64,000 nt of DNA from Burhinus oedicnemus (lineage: Eukaryota > Chordata > Aves > Charadriiformes > Burhinidae). The DNA lies in contig VFFE01006811.1 in assembly GCA_008921705.1 (NCBI GenBank), positions 477,184 through 541,183 on the forward strand, in the 5' to 3' direction. Shown here in pieces: positions 37,001-48,700 of the stretch; the first letter of the stretch is position 1, and each line of letters starts with the position of its first letter. The translations under genes were made by a program, and so were the position numbers. The notes under the pieces are model-generated. The model was not told the origin of the DNA. It ran no database searches and saw nothing but the letters and a program-made list of their open reading frames with translations.

Positions 37001-39603
37001 ATGTGTTTCTTCTGTGAATTAAGTGCTTACATGAGGCATATATAGATGTGTTTTTAAAATTAAGAACATAGTCTTTATTTTGTTGCGGCTGCAATGTTCA
37101 AGCTTGCGGCCCCACAGGGAGGAAAAGGAGTTCTCGGAGAAATGAATGGAGCGCTGGCTGAACCTCACTGCTCCTCTGAAATAGCATGAAAACTGTGAAT
37201 GCAGCTGGAGTAGCTGACTCTGCCCCACGTTTTCATGTATCCTCCAAGAACGGTATTAGGTGCCAGGGCTTACAGCAGGAGGCATGATCAAATCCTGAGA
37301 GTCCCCGGGTGAGGCGGTGTGAGCTCTCTAGGTCTGCACCAGAACTCTGGCAACGTACAGACTGCAGCTGGGGGGTGGCCAGGGATCAGGGTCTTGGTGA
37401 ATACATGGGAACGCGTAGGTCTGTGATCTCAGAAAGTATCAACTCCACAAGCAAACTAGGGAAATAAAATGAATTCAAGATGCCCAGTCTACCAGGCTGT
37501 GGATGTTGTAAAGTATGTATCACATTTGTAAGTTTGTACCAAAAATGTGAGAGGTGCCTAGTCTGCAATGCTACCAACAGTAGAATGGAAAATTTAAGAC
37601 TGCTAGACTTTTCTTTCTGGTGCATTATATTTATAGGTCATTGACTATAAACGTGAAAGAGTCTGGTCAAACAAATCATGTTTGGCAAGCTCTAGAAAAC
37701 ACCTTATTTGCTCACAGCAATTCTAATTAGTGCAGAAGTGTGTGACTAGATCAAATTCTTCTGAGTTTTCATCCCAAGTATCTGAGCTAATGTTTATTTT
37801 TTTGGTAACGGTCCCCTTCAGTCGCAGGGATGAGGAGTCCAAACATCACATTGTAAGAGGCTGCAGCCCAAACACCTTCACAAAAACTATGTGGACAAGG
37901 TGTGGCCCGAGAGGTGTGTTGGGTTTACAGTAAACTAACACAATCAGCAGAAGGTTCTGCATGTGACCTTGCTGTGCAGGACAAACCGACAGCTGCCGTG
38001 CCTTATGGTTCCTCTCAGTTTTGTGTGAAACGCTGTGTCTGTGATACGTCTTATTTTAAATGAATAAATATTAACTTCTGCCGGAATGCCCACTCCAAAA
38101 TAACTATGAAATGGTGCAATGTCACATATTCTGACATTTCAATTTTTGAAAGCGTTCAACTGTTTAATAAAACACTAAGGGACAATATTTTGTCTTCACA
38201 TGCAGCGTTACATTAGCTGTATGCATTTAGCTATAAACACGAGTATATCTATTAAAATGATTCGTTGTGATAATTCAGCCTGTGAATCACTTTCAGACAG
38301 CATGGGAAGTCTGTACGAGCTGATGTGCTGTCAGGAGGGCAACCAAGTTGTCCGCTGCTGTGCCGAAGTGTGAGGCGTGATGGCCCACACAAAACGCAGC
38401 GCAGCCTAAGGGGAAGGGAAGCTTTTAGGCTGCTCTGGACTAGTTGTTCCCGGGTCTCAGCTCCCCTGCTTGCCGGATGGTGACGGCAGGACTCCCTCTT
38501 ACTCTCTCTGACCAGCTCCGTACTAAGTGGTTTTGCTGAAAACTGCCTACGGTTGCTGCCAGCCTGACAGCTCCGGTTTTGGCAGGAGGAGTTGGAAGCT
38601 TGTCACCTCCGAGGCTCCGGTGACCACTGGCAGCTAAGTCATTCCTGGTTCTGCTCTGACAGAGGGCCAAAACTCAGGCAACTTCTACAAAAGTCACCTA
38701 GTGATAACCACCACGGTGCATTATATCAGGGAGTGAAGTGCCCAGAATACACCACAACCACTGTTTTCCGTAATGACCAGAATTTCAGTGTAATGCGCCT
38801 ATGTTCTGCTGGCACCAAGAGGCCGGCTGATGTTAGGTCAGATCCTAAATAAGAACGAAACCTGCATTTTCAGTCTCCAACCTTTATAAACATATGGCCT
38901 GACTGGGATTAGACAAAAAAGAAAAATAATCAGGCTAAGTCATAAGGTAGTGAATACTATCTTTAGGAAGGTCATTATTTTATTTCATTTACATCTTTAT
39001 ATTCCAGACATTTTTGAAAAATAGTCTTTTATTCAGTATGCCCACTCAGGGGAGAACAGACTTTCCATTAACATGTCCTAAGTAAGAGGGTTTTCTACCA
39101 GATTACAAATGTGACTTTTTAGCCTAATTACGTACAATAATATTGACTGATTTAGTTCTGCATCTGTCAGTGCAGGCTTTACTGCACCCTCATTCCCTTG
39201 AGTTTCTGTAATGTGAGTGCTCCATAAGTAACATCAGTTCCTCTGTTCCTGGGACACAGCCTGCCTGGGGCTAGTTAAGTTTTATCAAAGTTTTGGGTTG
39301 TTTTCCAGTTTGTTTCTCAGAAATTTACTGGCAAGTGTGGCAGATACGCTGAAAATAATTTACCTACCATACTACAATCACGTGAACTCTCTTTGTCTTC
39401 TTGGAAAGAATTTTGGATGTATATTGAATTTGAACCATGGACTTTATAACATTGCTTGTATTTCTGCAAAAATGATGTGCATTTATCAAACCAGAAACTG
39501 AATTTCACTAATCTGTGTCCTGTCCTCTGACTTTTCTTCACAAGAAGACCAAACATGGTTCTTGCTTCTCTCCTGTATAAATGTATATTTAAGCTTTGGA
39601 ATT

Positions 39604-39644
39604 AAATAAAAAAAAAAAAAAGGAAAAGAAAAAAACCCAAAAAA
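39604..39644 (+). repeat. A-rich tract
   Basis: 'aaataaaaaaaaaaaaaagg' followed by further A-rich blocks. It follows 300 bp of AT-rich sequence of 3'-UTR character, but no gene was recognised upstream. Confidence 0.7.
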
Positions 39645-40774
39645 TTGTTGAGTCCTTACCTTTGTTAATATTTTGTTCAAAATGGTCTGTGAATGAGACT
39701 TTGCCTCAGATTAAAATGCGGACAGTGTACCATGTCTGCTGGTCACTAACAGAACGTACGGCCGCAGTCCAATATACAGTCCCCACGCCAAAACAGCGGC
39801 TGTTTTCTGTTGTAAATGGAAAGTGAATTTCCCCCTGAAGATCATAATTATAGCATCAAATATTAATTCAAAAGTTTATTATGAGAGATTAATAGTATAA
39901 ACCAAAGGCACAGATGTCAGCCAACAATATAATTATGATATCTTGGTGAGAATTTGCAAAATTACAATCTTTCAATAACTAATTTGACTCAGTAGGTACA
40001 GAGGAAGTATTTACAGTGGGTGGGTTTTTTTCCATTTTCCAGCCAGTTGACCTTGATTTAATTTTCCTGATTTTCAGCATTTACACTTGTCCATCCATTA
40101 ATGACCTAATTTCATGACTTCATGACATAATTGTGGGATGTGGCCCTGGATGTGTGTACATAGGGCCGACAAGAAGTCACTGGGAATGCTGCAGCGCAGA
40201 GCTGAGGCTCTCTCTTGCGGGATGCCCATCGGGACCACGGCGTGTGTAAAGCCTACTCGTCATTTTATTTTCTCGTTTGAGCACACTGTGTTGATTTGGC
40301 GGGGTACAGCAGAATGGAAATCATTTAGACAAGATGTCAGAGGGTTTTTGCTATCTGAGACTGAAGTTGCCTTTGGGACCGGGCCTGGTGAGTACAAGCT
40401 GCCGCACGCCCGTCATCTCACCGACAGGCAAGGAACGTCCTGCTGACTGGAGCAAACTCAAATCCTGCTGGTTTTTTAAATATTTACTTCTTGGGGAATA
40501 TAAAAAGGCTGAGAGGCAAGGAAAGCTGTGCTTGGTCTCTGTTTGATTTGTGTCAGTTTTAGTACAATTTTCACTTTGCAGGTTATTCTGCAGTATATAG
40601 GTCTATCAAATCCTGGTAATTCTTTAGAAAGCTAGGTGCTGGGCAGCTAAGGCAGGTTTATAAGGGCAAATTTAGTTTGTGGAACAGATAAAGGAGTGAT
40701 TCAAGACCAATACAGTTGGAGGAGAAGAAAACAGACAAATGTGCAGTGCGCAGAGCATGCTGCAACGGAATAGA

Positions 40775-41112
40775 TGGGAACATACTTATCAATATCTAAA
40801 GGGTGGGTGTCAAGAGGACGGGGCCAGACTCTTTTCAGTGGTGCCCGGTGACAGGACAAGGGGCAATGGGCACAAACTGGAACACAGGAAACTCCCTCTC
40901 AACATAAGGAAAAACTTGTTTACTTTGAGGGTGGCAGAGCACTGGCACAGGCTGCCCAGAGAGGTTGTGGAGTCTCCTCTGGAGACATTCAAAACCTGCC
41001 TGGATGCCATCCTGTCCAACCTGCTGTAGGTGACCCTGCTCTGGCAGGGGGTTGGACTAGATGATCTCCGAAGGTCCCTTCCAACCCCTACCACTCTGTG
41101 ATTCTGTGAACA
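40775..41112 (+). repeat. CR1 copy, well preserved 3' end
   Basis: Begins in the 'YQYLKGG' block of ORF2, continues through '[20 protein letters not shown]' and '[20 protein letters not shown]' (a frame open from 40739 to 41029, the CR1 part starting near 40775), then the 3' UTR 'ttggactagatgatctccga' and an ATTCTGTGA tail at 41100-41109. One codon-sized deletion in the 'ESPSLE' block keeps the frame. The least diverged CR1 piece in the window and a different subfamily from the 52.3/59.1 kb copies ('cccttccaacccctaccact'). Confidence 0.92.
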
Positions 41113-43984
41113 TATTGGTGTTGGCTGGACAACAGTCTGCAGAGAAAAAGTTATTCCATCCTCACAGCAACTAGAAGCCAAGAGGAAAGAGTAATAAACA
41201 GGGGTAAGTCCCATGGCCTTGACAGTATTCAAGGATGTCCCATGATGCCTTTTTTCATTTGAGTTTCAGATTATATACTAACTGCAGTTGTTTTGTCACT
41301 TTCCTGCAGTGTAGTGTTTGTACTCCGCAAGTTACAGGCCCGTTTCTGTGGAGAGCTGGATGCTCCAGAGCCCACGGAGGTGAGGCTGCTCAGCAGCTCA
41401 AAGCAACGCATCCCATCCCAGTTTATAGAGGAAATCTTCATTAGCTATCTTGTAGTACCAAAACTTTTTATATTTTGTTTCACAGCATCTTCAAAATGTT
41501 ACCTAGGCTCTACCTCTGAAGGCAAACTGACTCTTCTCTCCATCTCACCTGTTTCATACGTGCATAATTCTACGGAGGTCAGAGTGGTTCCTGATTTATA
41601 CTGTGCAAGACGAGGCAAACTGTAAGAATGGTTTGTAGGCTGCAAGCCTATGGCTGTGAGTGATTAGTACCAGCTGTCTCATCAAACTTGTTATGTCAGA
41701 CGGAAATAAAACTGGAAAGCTGGGCATGCAAATGAGCAGATACTGGCTACTGACTCCTGCGGAAGACTAGCTATGCAGTAAAATAAATCCTATCAGTAAC
41801 ACTGTGAAGTAAGGCTACAGAGGGATGGTGGGTTTCCAGCAAGTGGAAACACGCTGCAACATTACAATGCACTATTTATTTCTAACCATGCCTGTTTTGG
41901 CAAGCAAGTGTTCCAAAAACAGTGTCAGTGAACCTGGAGCCCGGTGTTATTACATTGAAAACACCATTTTGCCACCTAGCGGTGAACTCTGGTTTTATGT
42001 TCTATGTTTTTACTTCCCAAACTTGCATCTTCTTAGTGTGCTGTGAACTGTATATTGTTCAGACAGACAATTCTGCCCAGAAGATCTATAGTAATTTTCT
42101 AGAAAAGTAGCTACATGTTCAGTGTAAACTGAACGTTTGTTGGGATGAACAAGCCAGCTCATTTATTTTAAGCGTGGTCTAGCTTGAAAGTTTCGTAATG
42201 TTCAAGATTTGTATTATTTTGTTAAGGATCAAAATAATTAATCTTTAAGCCCTGATGAAGGTTTTAACTAGGGAGCACCTTCCAAAGTTTTACTCTGTTA
42301 TGATTTTCAGAGTAGACAGAGGACTTCATTCTGTAGTACAGCCAAGCCGCATGCCCTCCCACACACAGCTTTTTGAGACTCATTGGGCTGCAGGAACAAG
42401 GCCGTAGGTGCATTGACGCATTGCACCTAATTTTGAGGGAGGTAGGAAGCTGCTGTGCAGCCCAGCGATCAGCCCTTCTGAAATAACAGCATTTCTAAAA
42501 GAAGTTCTTGCAAAACCATGCACCAAGTGTGGGATTTTGTGCACGGAGACACTCCCATCTGGGATATATTTAGTTATAACAAAGCTGTCTTTTGTTTAGC
42601 GTCTCAGAAACAGCTGTGTTTTGTCCATAAGCCAGAGAATGAAACCAAGAATAAAAGAAGGTGGTATATTTTTTTAGTCTATGTAGTCTTATTTTGATAT
42701 TTTCTGCTTGTGAGGTTGCATGGAAGGAACATGTTTGCTGCGTGGTTTGCCAAACATTTTTTTTTCATTTAAACCTCTGAAATACATGCCAAAACTCCAC
42801 CGACCTTTCCTTTTGCTATAATGGCTCTTGTCTTAATGGAGAGGGCTAGCTAAGTATTGCTGGTGAAATTATACCTTCCCAAGAACAGTATGGTGCTGGC
42901 TAAAAAAGGAAACATACAGAAAGGAAAACCATTCAAGACCTAAGATGCTAATGAAATTATGTACGCTTCTTCCCAAGAAAATGGCCCGTTCTAGGTTTTC
43001 TCAGGCACTGACACCACTACGTGAACTGATGAGAAGTCAGAAAGTGTTGTGTAAAGACCTCAGCAGTGACAGTCTCAACCTCTGCACCATTGCATTAAAT
43101 CCATTGGGTTGGGGCTAAGGGCGAACTCAGGTGTGTCGGGGCCATCTGGTGAGTGAGGATGGTCTGCTGAGCGAGGATGGAACTGCACACAAACATTCAG
43201 TCCTCATTTTTGTTTGCCTGGTTATTCATTCACAGCACGGCATCGTGTGCATATTGCTTTAAAGACAGACTGACTAGGGTTTCCAAATGAAAGCAAATGA
43301 CTGATCATCAGCTCCCATAAAAATCCATCTAAAGTGGCAAAGCTTTCTCCAAAAGGCTACGATAAAATTCAGAGGGCAAGAATCAAGAATTGGATGTGAA
43401 TCAATACAGGCTACACTGAATTTTATCAATTTCCTGAATACGTTTAGAAGTAAAATATCAAAAAGTTCCTCAGAAAAGTGTTTTAATTCATGCTGACAAA
43501 TATGAATCCAAAAGAGGATTTATTGTTCAACTTTTCCTATCACTCTTCTCTCCCTAAAATTAAAGAATTGCACTTATAAATAAATTTGAAGTTAGACATG
43601 ACTTTATTAATAACAGGCCTCATACAAAATACTCATTTATTTCATTGATGTTTTAACTTTGGTAAGATTAATACAGATTTATAGAAGTTCCCGATAAGGA
43701 TGTTTACTCTATATTTCTTCAAATGAATTATTTAATGACACCTGTAAACTGTTAAACAACGGTTTCTTCCTTGTACGTATGTCAAATCATATACCAATTG
43801 ACCAGTGAGTTTTACTGTGGATTTGAATCAGGTTGTCATGGTATAGAAAACTGAAACCATGACCCTTATTTCCGTCAGCTTCATCTCTTTGGTAAACAGA
43901 TGGTATTTGGTTTGGCTGAGTGAACTGAGATATTTCTGAACTGACTTTAATGATCCATCTGTCCAAGTTGTTTTCAACAAATTA
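41113..43984. other. Intergenic section, nothing recognised
   Basis: Mixed AT-rich DNA. It contains an octamer-type string ATGCAAAT at 41726-41733. Frames at 41235-41625 and 41825-42110 are short and unsupported. Confidence 0.45.
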
Positions 43985-45792
43985 CAGGATCATAGGATAA
44001 TTCAAGTGGGAAGAGACCTCAGGAAGCCTCCAGCTTAACCTCCTACTCCAAGCAGGGTCAGCTATGGGGTCAGACCAGGTTGCTCAGGGCTTTGTCCACT
44101 TAGGTCTTGAAACCCTCCCAGAATGGACATTGACACAATCTCTCTATGCAGCCTCTGCTACTGCTTGATGGTCCTCCCTGAACACTGAGCACAGATGCCT
44201 GGGAGACCTTATCAGTGAAGACTGAGGCAGAGGAAGCACTGAATACCTCAGCCTTACCCATGTCTGCTGTCACTAAATCATCCTTGCGTTCAGCAGTGGT
44301 CCCACACCTCACTTGTTCATCCTTGTACTACTAATGTAGCAGAAGGACCTCTTCCTTATTCCCCTTAATGTCCCTTGCAAGTCTCAATTCCAGCTGAGTT
44401 TTGGCTTTCCCAACACCATCCTTGCACTCCTGTGCTATCCTTCTTCATCTCCATAGGCTGCCTTTTTGCTCTGAAGCTCCATCACACGTTCCCAGGCCAG
44501 TCAAGGCAGTCTCCTGATGTGTCTACTTGTTTTCTTGAGTATGGGGGTGGAGGATGATGTCCTCAAAGACCTGCCAGTTTCCTGAGCTCCTTTACCCTTC
44601 AGATACGCCTCCCATGGGATCCCACCTGATATTTCCCTCCACCTGATAGTTCCCTAGGTAAGCCAAAGTCTGTTTTCCTGATGTCCGGGCTCTGCACACT
44701 GCTACTGTCTTTCCTTACTCCCCACAGGATCTTGAACTGAATGATTTCATGTTCACTACTAGCAAGGCTGCCAATGATTATCCAGACATGTCTGAGTAAT
44801 GCCCAACCAGTTCTTCCTGTGACAGTCTCCAGCTGTGCATCACTCCAGGTTATCCCATGCAGTACCTGTATTAAGAAGTTACCCATGAGAACCATCACAG
44901 ATCTCACTATCTGGTTGTCCCATTGTTGCCCATCCAGCAGATGTTGGGAGGTTCAATTTCCCCATGAGAATCAGGGTCTGTGACTAGAAACATCCTTGAG
45001 TTGTTTAAAGAATTTGCTGTCCTCTTCTTCACCCTCACGTGAAGACCAGGGGGTCTGTAACAACAACCCACCACAATATCTCCCTTACCAGCATCTCCTG
45101 TGTTCCTGACCCACGGGCTCTCCACCAGCCAGACATTCATCCAATAGGAGAGCTCCATACATCCAAGCTGCCCCTTCACACAGAGGGCAACCCCTCCTCC
45201 TTGTCTTCCCTGCCTGTGTTTCCTGAAAAGCTTGCATCCATCCTGATGCTCCCTCCAGCTGTGCAAGCTGTCCCAACGTCTCAGTTATTCCAACAATGTT
45301 GTGGTTTTGTGACTCCATGCAGAGCTCTAGTTCTTCCTGCTTCTTCCCCAGGCTGCAGGTCTTTGTATACTCTTAAAGTTGGTGTCTCTTTGTGCTTTTT
45401 ACTGATTTTGAGGTGTCTCGTTCCTGTCACCCTGCACCCTTTGCTTTCTACCCCTGTTCACTGCTACCTCCCTTAACCATGGGTCGTTATTTCCATCCTT
45501 CATAATTTCTAATTTAAAGCTCACCTCACTAGGTTGGCCAGCCTGTTGGCAAACACTCTTGTGCCCTACTTTGTCAGGTGGATCCCATTCTCCCTAGCAG
45601 TCCTCAATCCTCAAAAAGGATCCTGTGTTTTTTAAAGCCAAATCACTCTTGATGACACCAGTTGCACAACTAGGTATTGATTTGCAGGACCATCTGCTCC
45701 TTCATCAGCATTTCCCCTTCACCAGCGAGACCGAGGAAACACCACCTGGGCCCTCGTGCCCTTTACCCTCATGCCGGACTGTCTGTTCACAA
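43985..45792 (-). mobile_element. Long, internally deleted CR1 with endonuclease region
   Basis: Read on the minus strand, in order: remnant of the ORF1 C-terminal part near 45792-45480 (including a decayed 'GIHLTKWGK' block near 45590); start of ORF2 near 45320 ('NHNIVGITET'); an AP-type endonuclease region with 'GGGVALCVKG' near 45190 and 'VVGCCYRPPG' near 45060; 'NFLIQVL' near 44880; 'SEHEIIQFKIL' near 44750; the RT-entry block 'DDLVTADMGKAEVF...ASVFTDK' near 44280-44200. It then jumps near 44150 directly to the 3' UTR, with the tail complementary to 43985-44110. The RT core motifs are missing and several frameshifts and stops break it, so it cannot encode an active product. Full-length CR1 is about 4.5 kb; this copy keeps about 1.8 kb. 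Confidence 0.85.
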
Positions 45793-48700
45793 TATAAGCA
45801 ATCTATTTTATGGCTGAAATTTGATGCTTATATTTGAAATATAACTTGAGTCTAAGTTTCTCTTAAATATAAAATTATTATAATTTCAAGAATTTAAATA
45901 ATTTTCTATTTTCTATCTAAATTTGATCAAACATTAAACCTTGGAAAATCAATTACTTAGAAGTAGATACAGTCATAGAAATCCTTTGAACTTAGATCAT
46001 TACATTCAACTTTCATCACTAGTATTTCTTGATAAACTTTTTTTCTTGTGAATATTATAGATAAAGGTATTATTTCCATTATAGACTGGGAAAGTCTATA
46101 TATCTCTCTATACCTGTAGGCTTTTCCAGTGATTTGTTTGTAGAATGGTGTCTCTTGATTTTGGTCTCACAAAACTGACTGTCCTTTTCATAAGAAGTGA
46201 CCTTTCTGTTGCTGAAATATCTGTTCCTTCAAGAATCTAGAAAAAATTTTCTGCCATGGTTAAGACTGTTCAAAAGGGAAATTAAATGTTTCCATTGTAG
46301 CTCACATCTTTTATTAGATCTTGAGCCTCAGCTCGCATGCGATGCAAAGTAGTTCCTAAAGAAATCCTGAACTCCTCCTGACTTAACACTTCATGTTTTC
46401 TGCCTTAAAATACCATTTCCAGTGGGAATAATTTGTTACAAATTAATTCTATGATTTCATAACACCTCTGCAGTGCCATTTAGTCGTGTCTTGGCTTCAC
46501 ATTAACTACAGTATTGAGTGGGGTTTTTTACAACAGTATTTGTTCTCAGTATTTTAACTCTTTTATTTAATTACCTCTGCTGTTAAAATGGCCACATTGT
46601 CAAGTTTAGCAAAAATTTCACAAACATTCATTGTCTGCAAAAACAGAATGAAATCTCAGCTATAAAATGCCAGTTGATTATACAGCCTTGAATGAAACAT
46701 TATACTCCTTATTTTGCATTATTATTCTGGGTTTTTATGTTATGTTCCAAAATATGCAGAGCAGCACTTTTTTTTTTTCAGTATTTATACAGAATATTTG
46801 ATATGAATTCCAAGTTATGAAATGAACATTTGTCTCTGTAGGTTGTAAGTTTAGAAAACCATATGACAAAAAGTCAGCAAACCAACAAGGGTGTCTTAAC
46901 AGAGAACAAAATACACATTCTTCTGTAAATATTAATTTCATATAGTATAGGGGAGGTATGAGGGAGAGAGGGTACAAGGAATAAAAAAGAGTGTTTTGCA
47001 TTTACAGCCTCATCACTTTGTGCAAAAATGCAGACTGATTCAGCCAGAAATAACAGGCGAATAAAGCCCCTAATTTTTCCCTGGTAAATCTCTGCCTGTG
47101 TAAGGTTACAAACAGATTTCACAATAAATAGATAATTATATTCATTATTAGGAAACCGTCTGAATTGCATAAAAGTATAGAGTGGTGCTCTCTACCCAGA
47201 AAGAGGAGGAAATTTTAGCTTTGACTCTGTGTTACCACAACTATAAATGTAATCAAAGATGGGTGTATCTTGCTGGCCCGCTTTGCAAGCACGCCCAACG
47301 AACGCAGCGATGGGGGAACGAAATGCAGTGCCAGTCACTTGTTCTTACACATGGATCATCTGTTGATCTAAATGAAACAGAATTGGTGCTTCATGATCTC
47401 CAGAAGAGCAGTAACGAGCTGGGCTTATCTCAAACCTGCCTGGATGGAGGAGATGAGGAATTCTCGTGCAGAGAGAGAAAGGCTCAGGGAGAGAAACAAC
47501 CTGCCTGATCGTGAGAAGATTTAGAGAAGCCTATGCAAGCAAGCAGGAAAAGTTTGCTTTCCTTCAGGGAAGAAAGGACCATACTTGCTTCAGGAGCAAC
47601 TTTTACTTCATCCCCTGCTAGCAGGATCCCAGTAGCAATTCCATTTTTAGTGATGTGAATGAAATTTAACTTTAAAGAACTATCATATCCCCAAAGTCCG
47701 GCAATAATAATGTCCTCTTCTTTTAGGTAAGGGACTCCTGAGGTAGTTGGTGATAAATTCTAGCTTCCCTCATACGTCCATTGTACCCAGGTACGAAGTC
47801 CTGCGGCTCGGTCACGGACCCCTCGCCATCCCTCCACCCCCAGCCTCCCGGGAGCCACGCTGGAGTCTGCCCCCTCCAACGCCTGCCTGGCACTGGGCTG
47901 CTCACTCCGGCACAGCTCGTGCTTGGACTTCCCACGTCTCCGATCTCTCGGCTTTATGGCATGGGGATCTAATTAATGTGGATGTCTTCACGTGTAATGA
48001 GATAGGAAGGTAAAAAAGATGCTTAGGCCTGCTTATTAGTTTCTTCCATTAACCACCCTCTGCCTCTGCTATACGTCGTCACTCTGGACTTCAGTCCTTA
48101 AGCTCTGATTGTCCTTTTTTCTTATTTTTCAGTCATCAAACTCACAATTGTGGTAAGAGCAGTAGTTTTAAAGAATTGGTTTTAGTTTAAAAAAGCAGTT
48201 TTAGAGCAGAATTGCTTTACTTTAATGAGCATCTTTCTAATATCCTTGGAAAAAAGTTGCCTTCACCCTCTGTGCTTTAAAAGGAATAATTTTTCATGAG
48301 TAGAATTGCCTATGAATTCTTAATATGCAAGCTTTATGAAAAGCCAACTTAAAATGCTGAGCAGCAGCGAATACTAAGAAAGGCTGGAATATGCTGCGTA
48401 AGGAAAAGCAGTCAGAAGACAAAGAATTTATTTGGGCATTGAAAGTCTCAAGCTGTGACAAAGTTAGACATTATATGGCCTGTTTTTTCATCCTCTGTAC
48501 TGCACTTTTCCAAACATCACATCTGCAGTTCCCCATTCACTCTGCAATTACTAGAGGCAGCACACAACTCCTATAAATAGGCAGCGCAGAAAATATTTGG
48601 GATCTTGCAGCTCCTTTTCAATGAGAAAGCACCAATCCCAAGCTGTGGCTGTAATCTTGGCACTCTGTTAGCGTACACTAAATCCTGCCTCCCAGGAGGA

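Larger units (their letters stand above)
28716..40774. other. Long intergenic section, nothing coding recognised
   Basis: About 12 kb of AT-rich DNA. The longest frame (30002-30403 plus, 134 codons at most) has no recognisable domain. Low-complexity features: TC/TA microsatellite at 30962-31054, a T12 run at 36004-36015, an A-rich tract at 39604-39644. 33660-34250 contains 'ttgctatggagac' (33761-33773), half of which resembles an RFX X-box; this is weak. A moderately GC-rich stretch near 38340-38650 was examined and not identified. Confidence 0.5.

Noticed and set aside
40810..41232. 140-codon minus-strand frame
   Set aside because: Antisense shadow of the CR1 copy at 40.8-41.1 kb.
45039..45476. 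145-codon plus-strand frame
   Set aside because: Antisense shadow of the CR1 endonuclease region.
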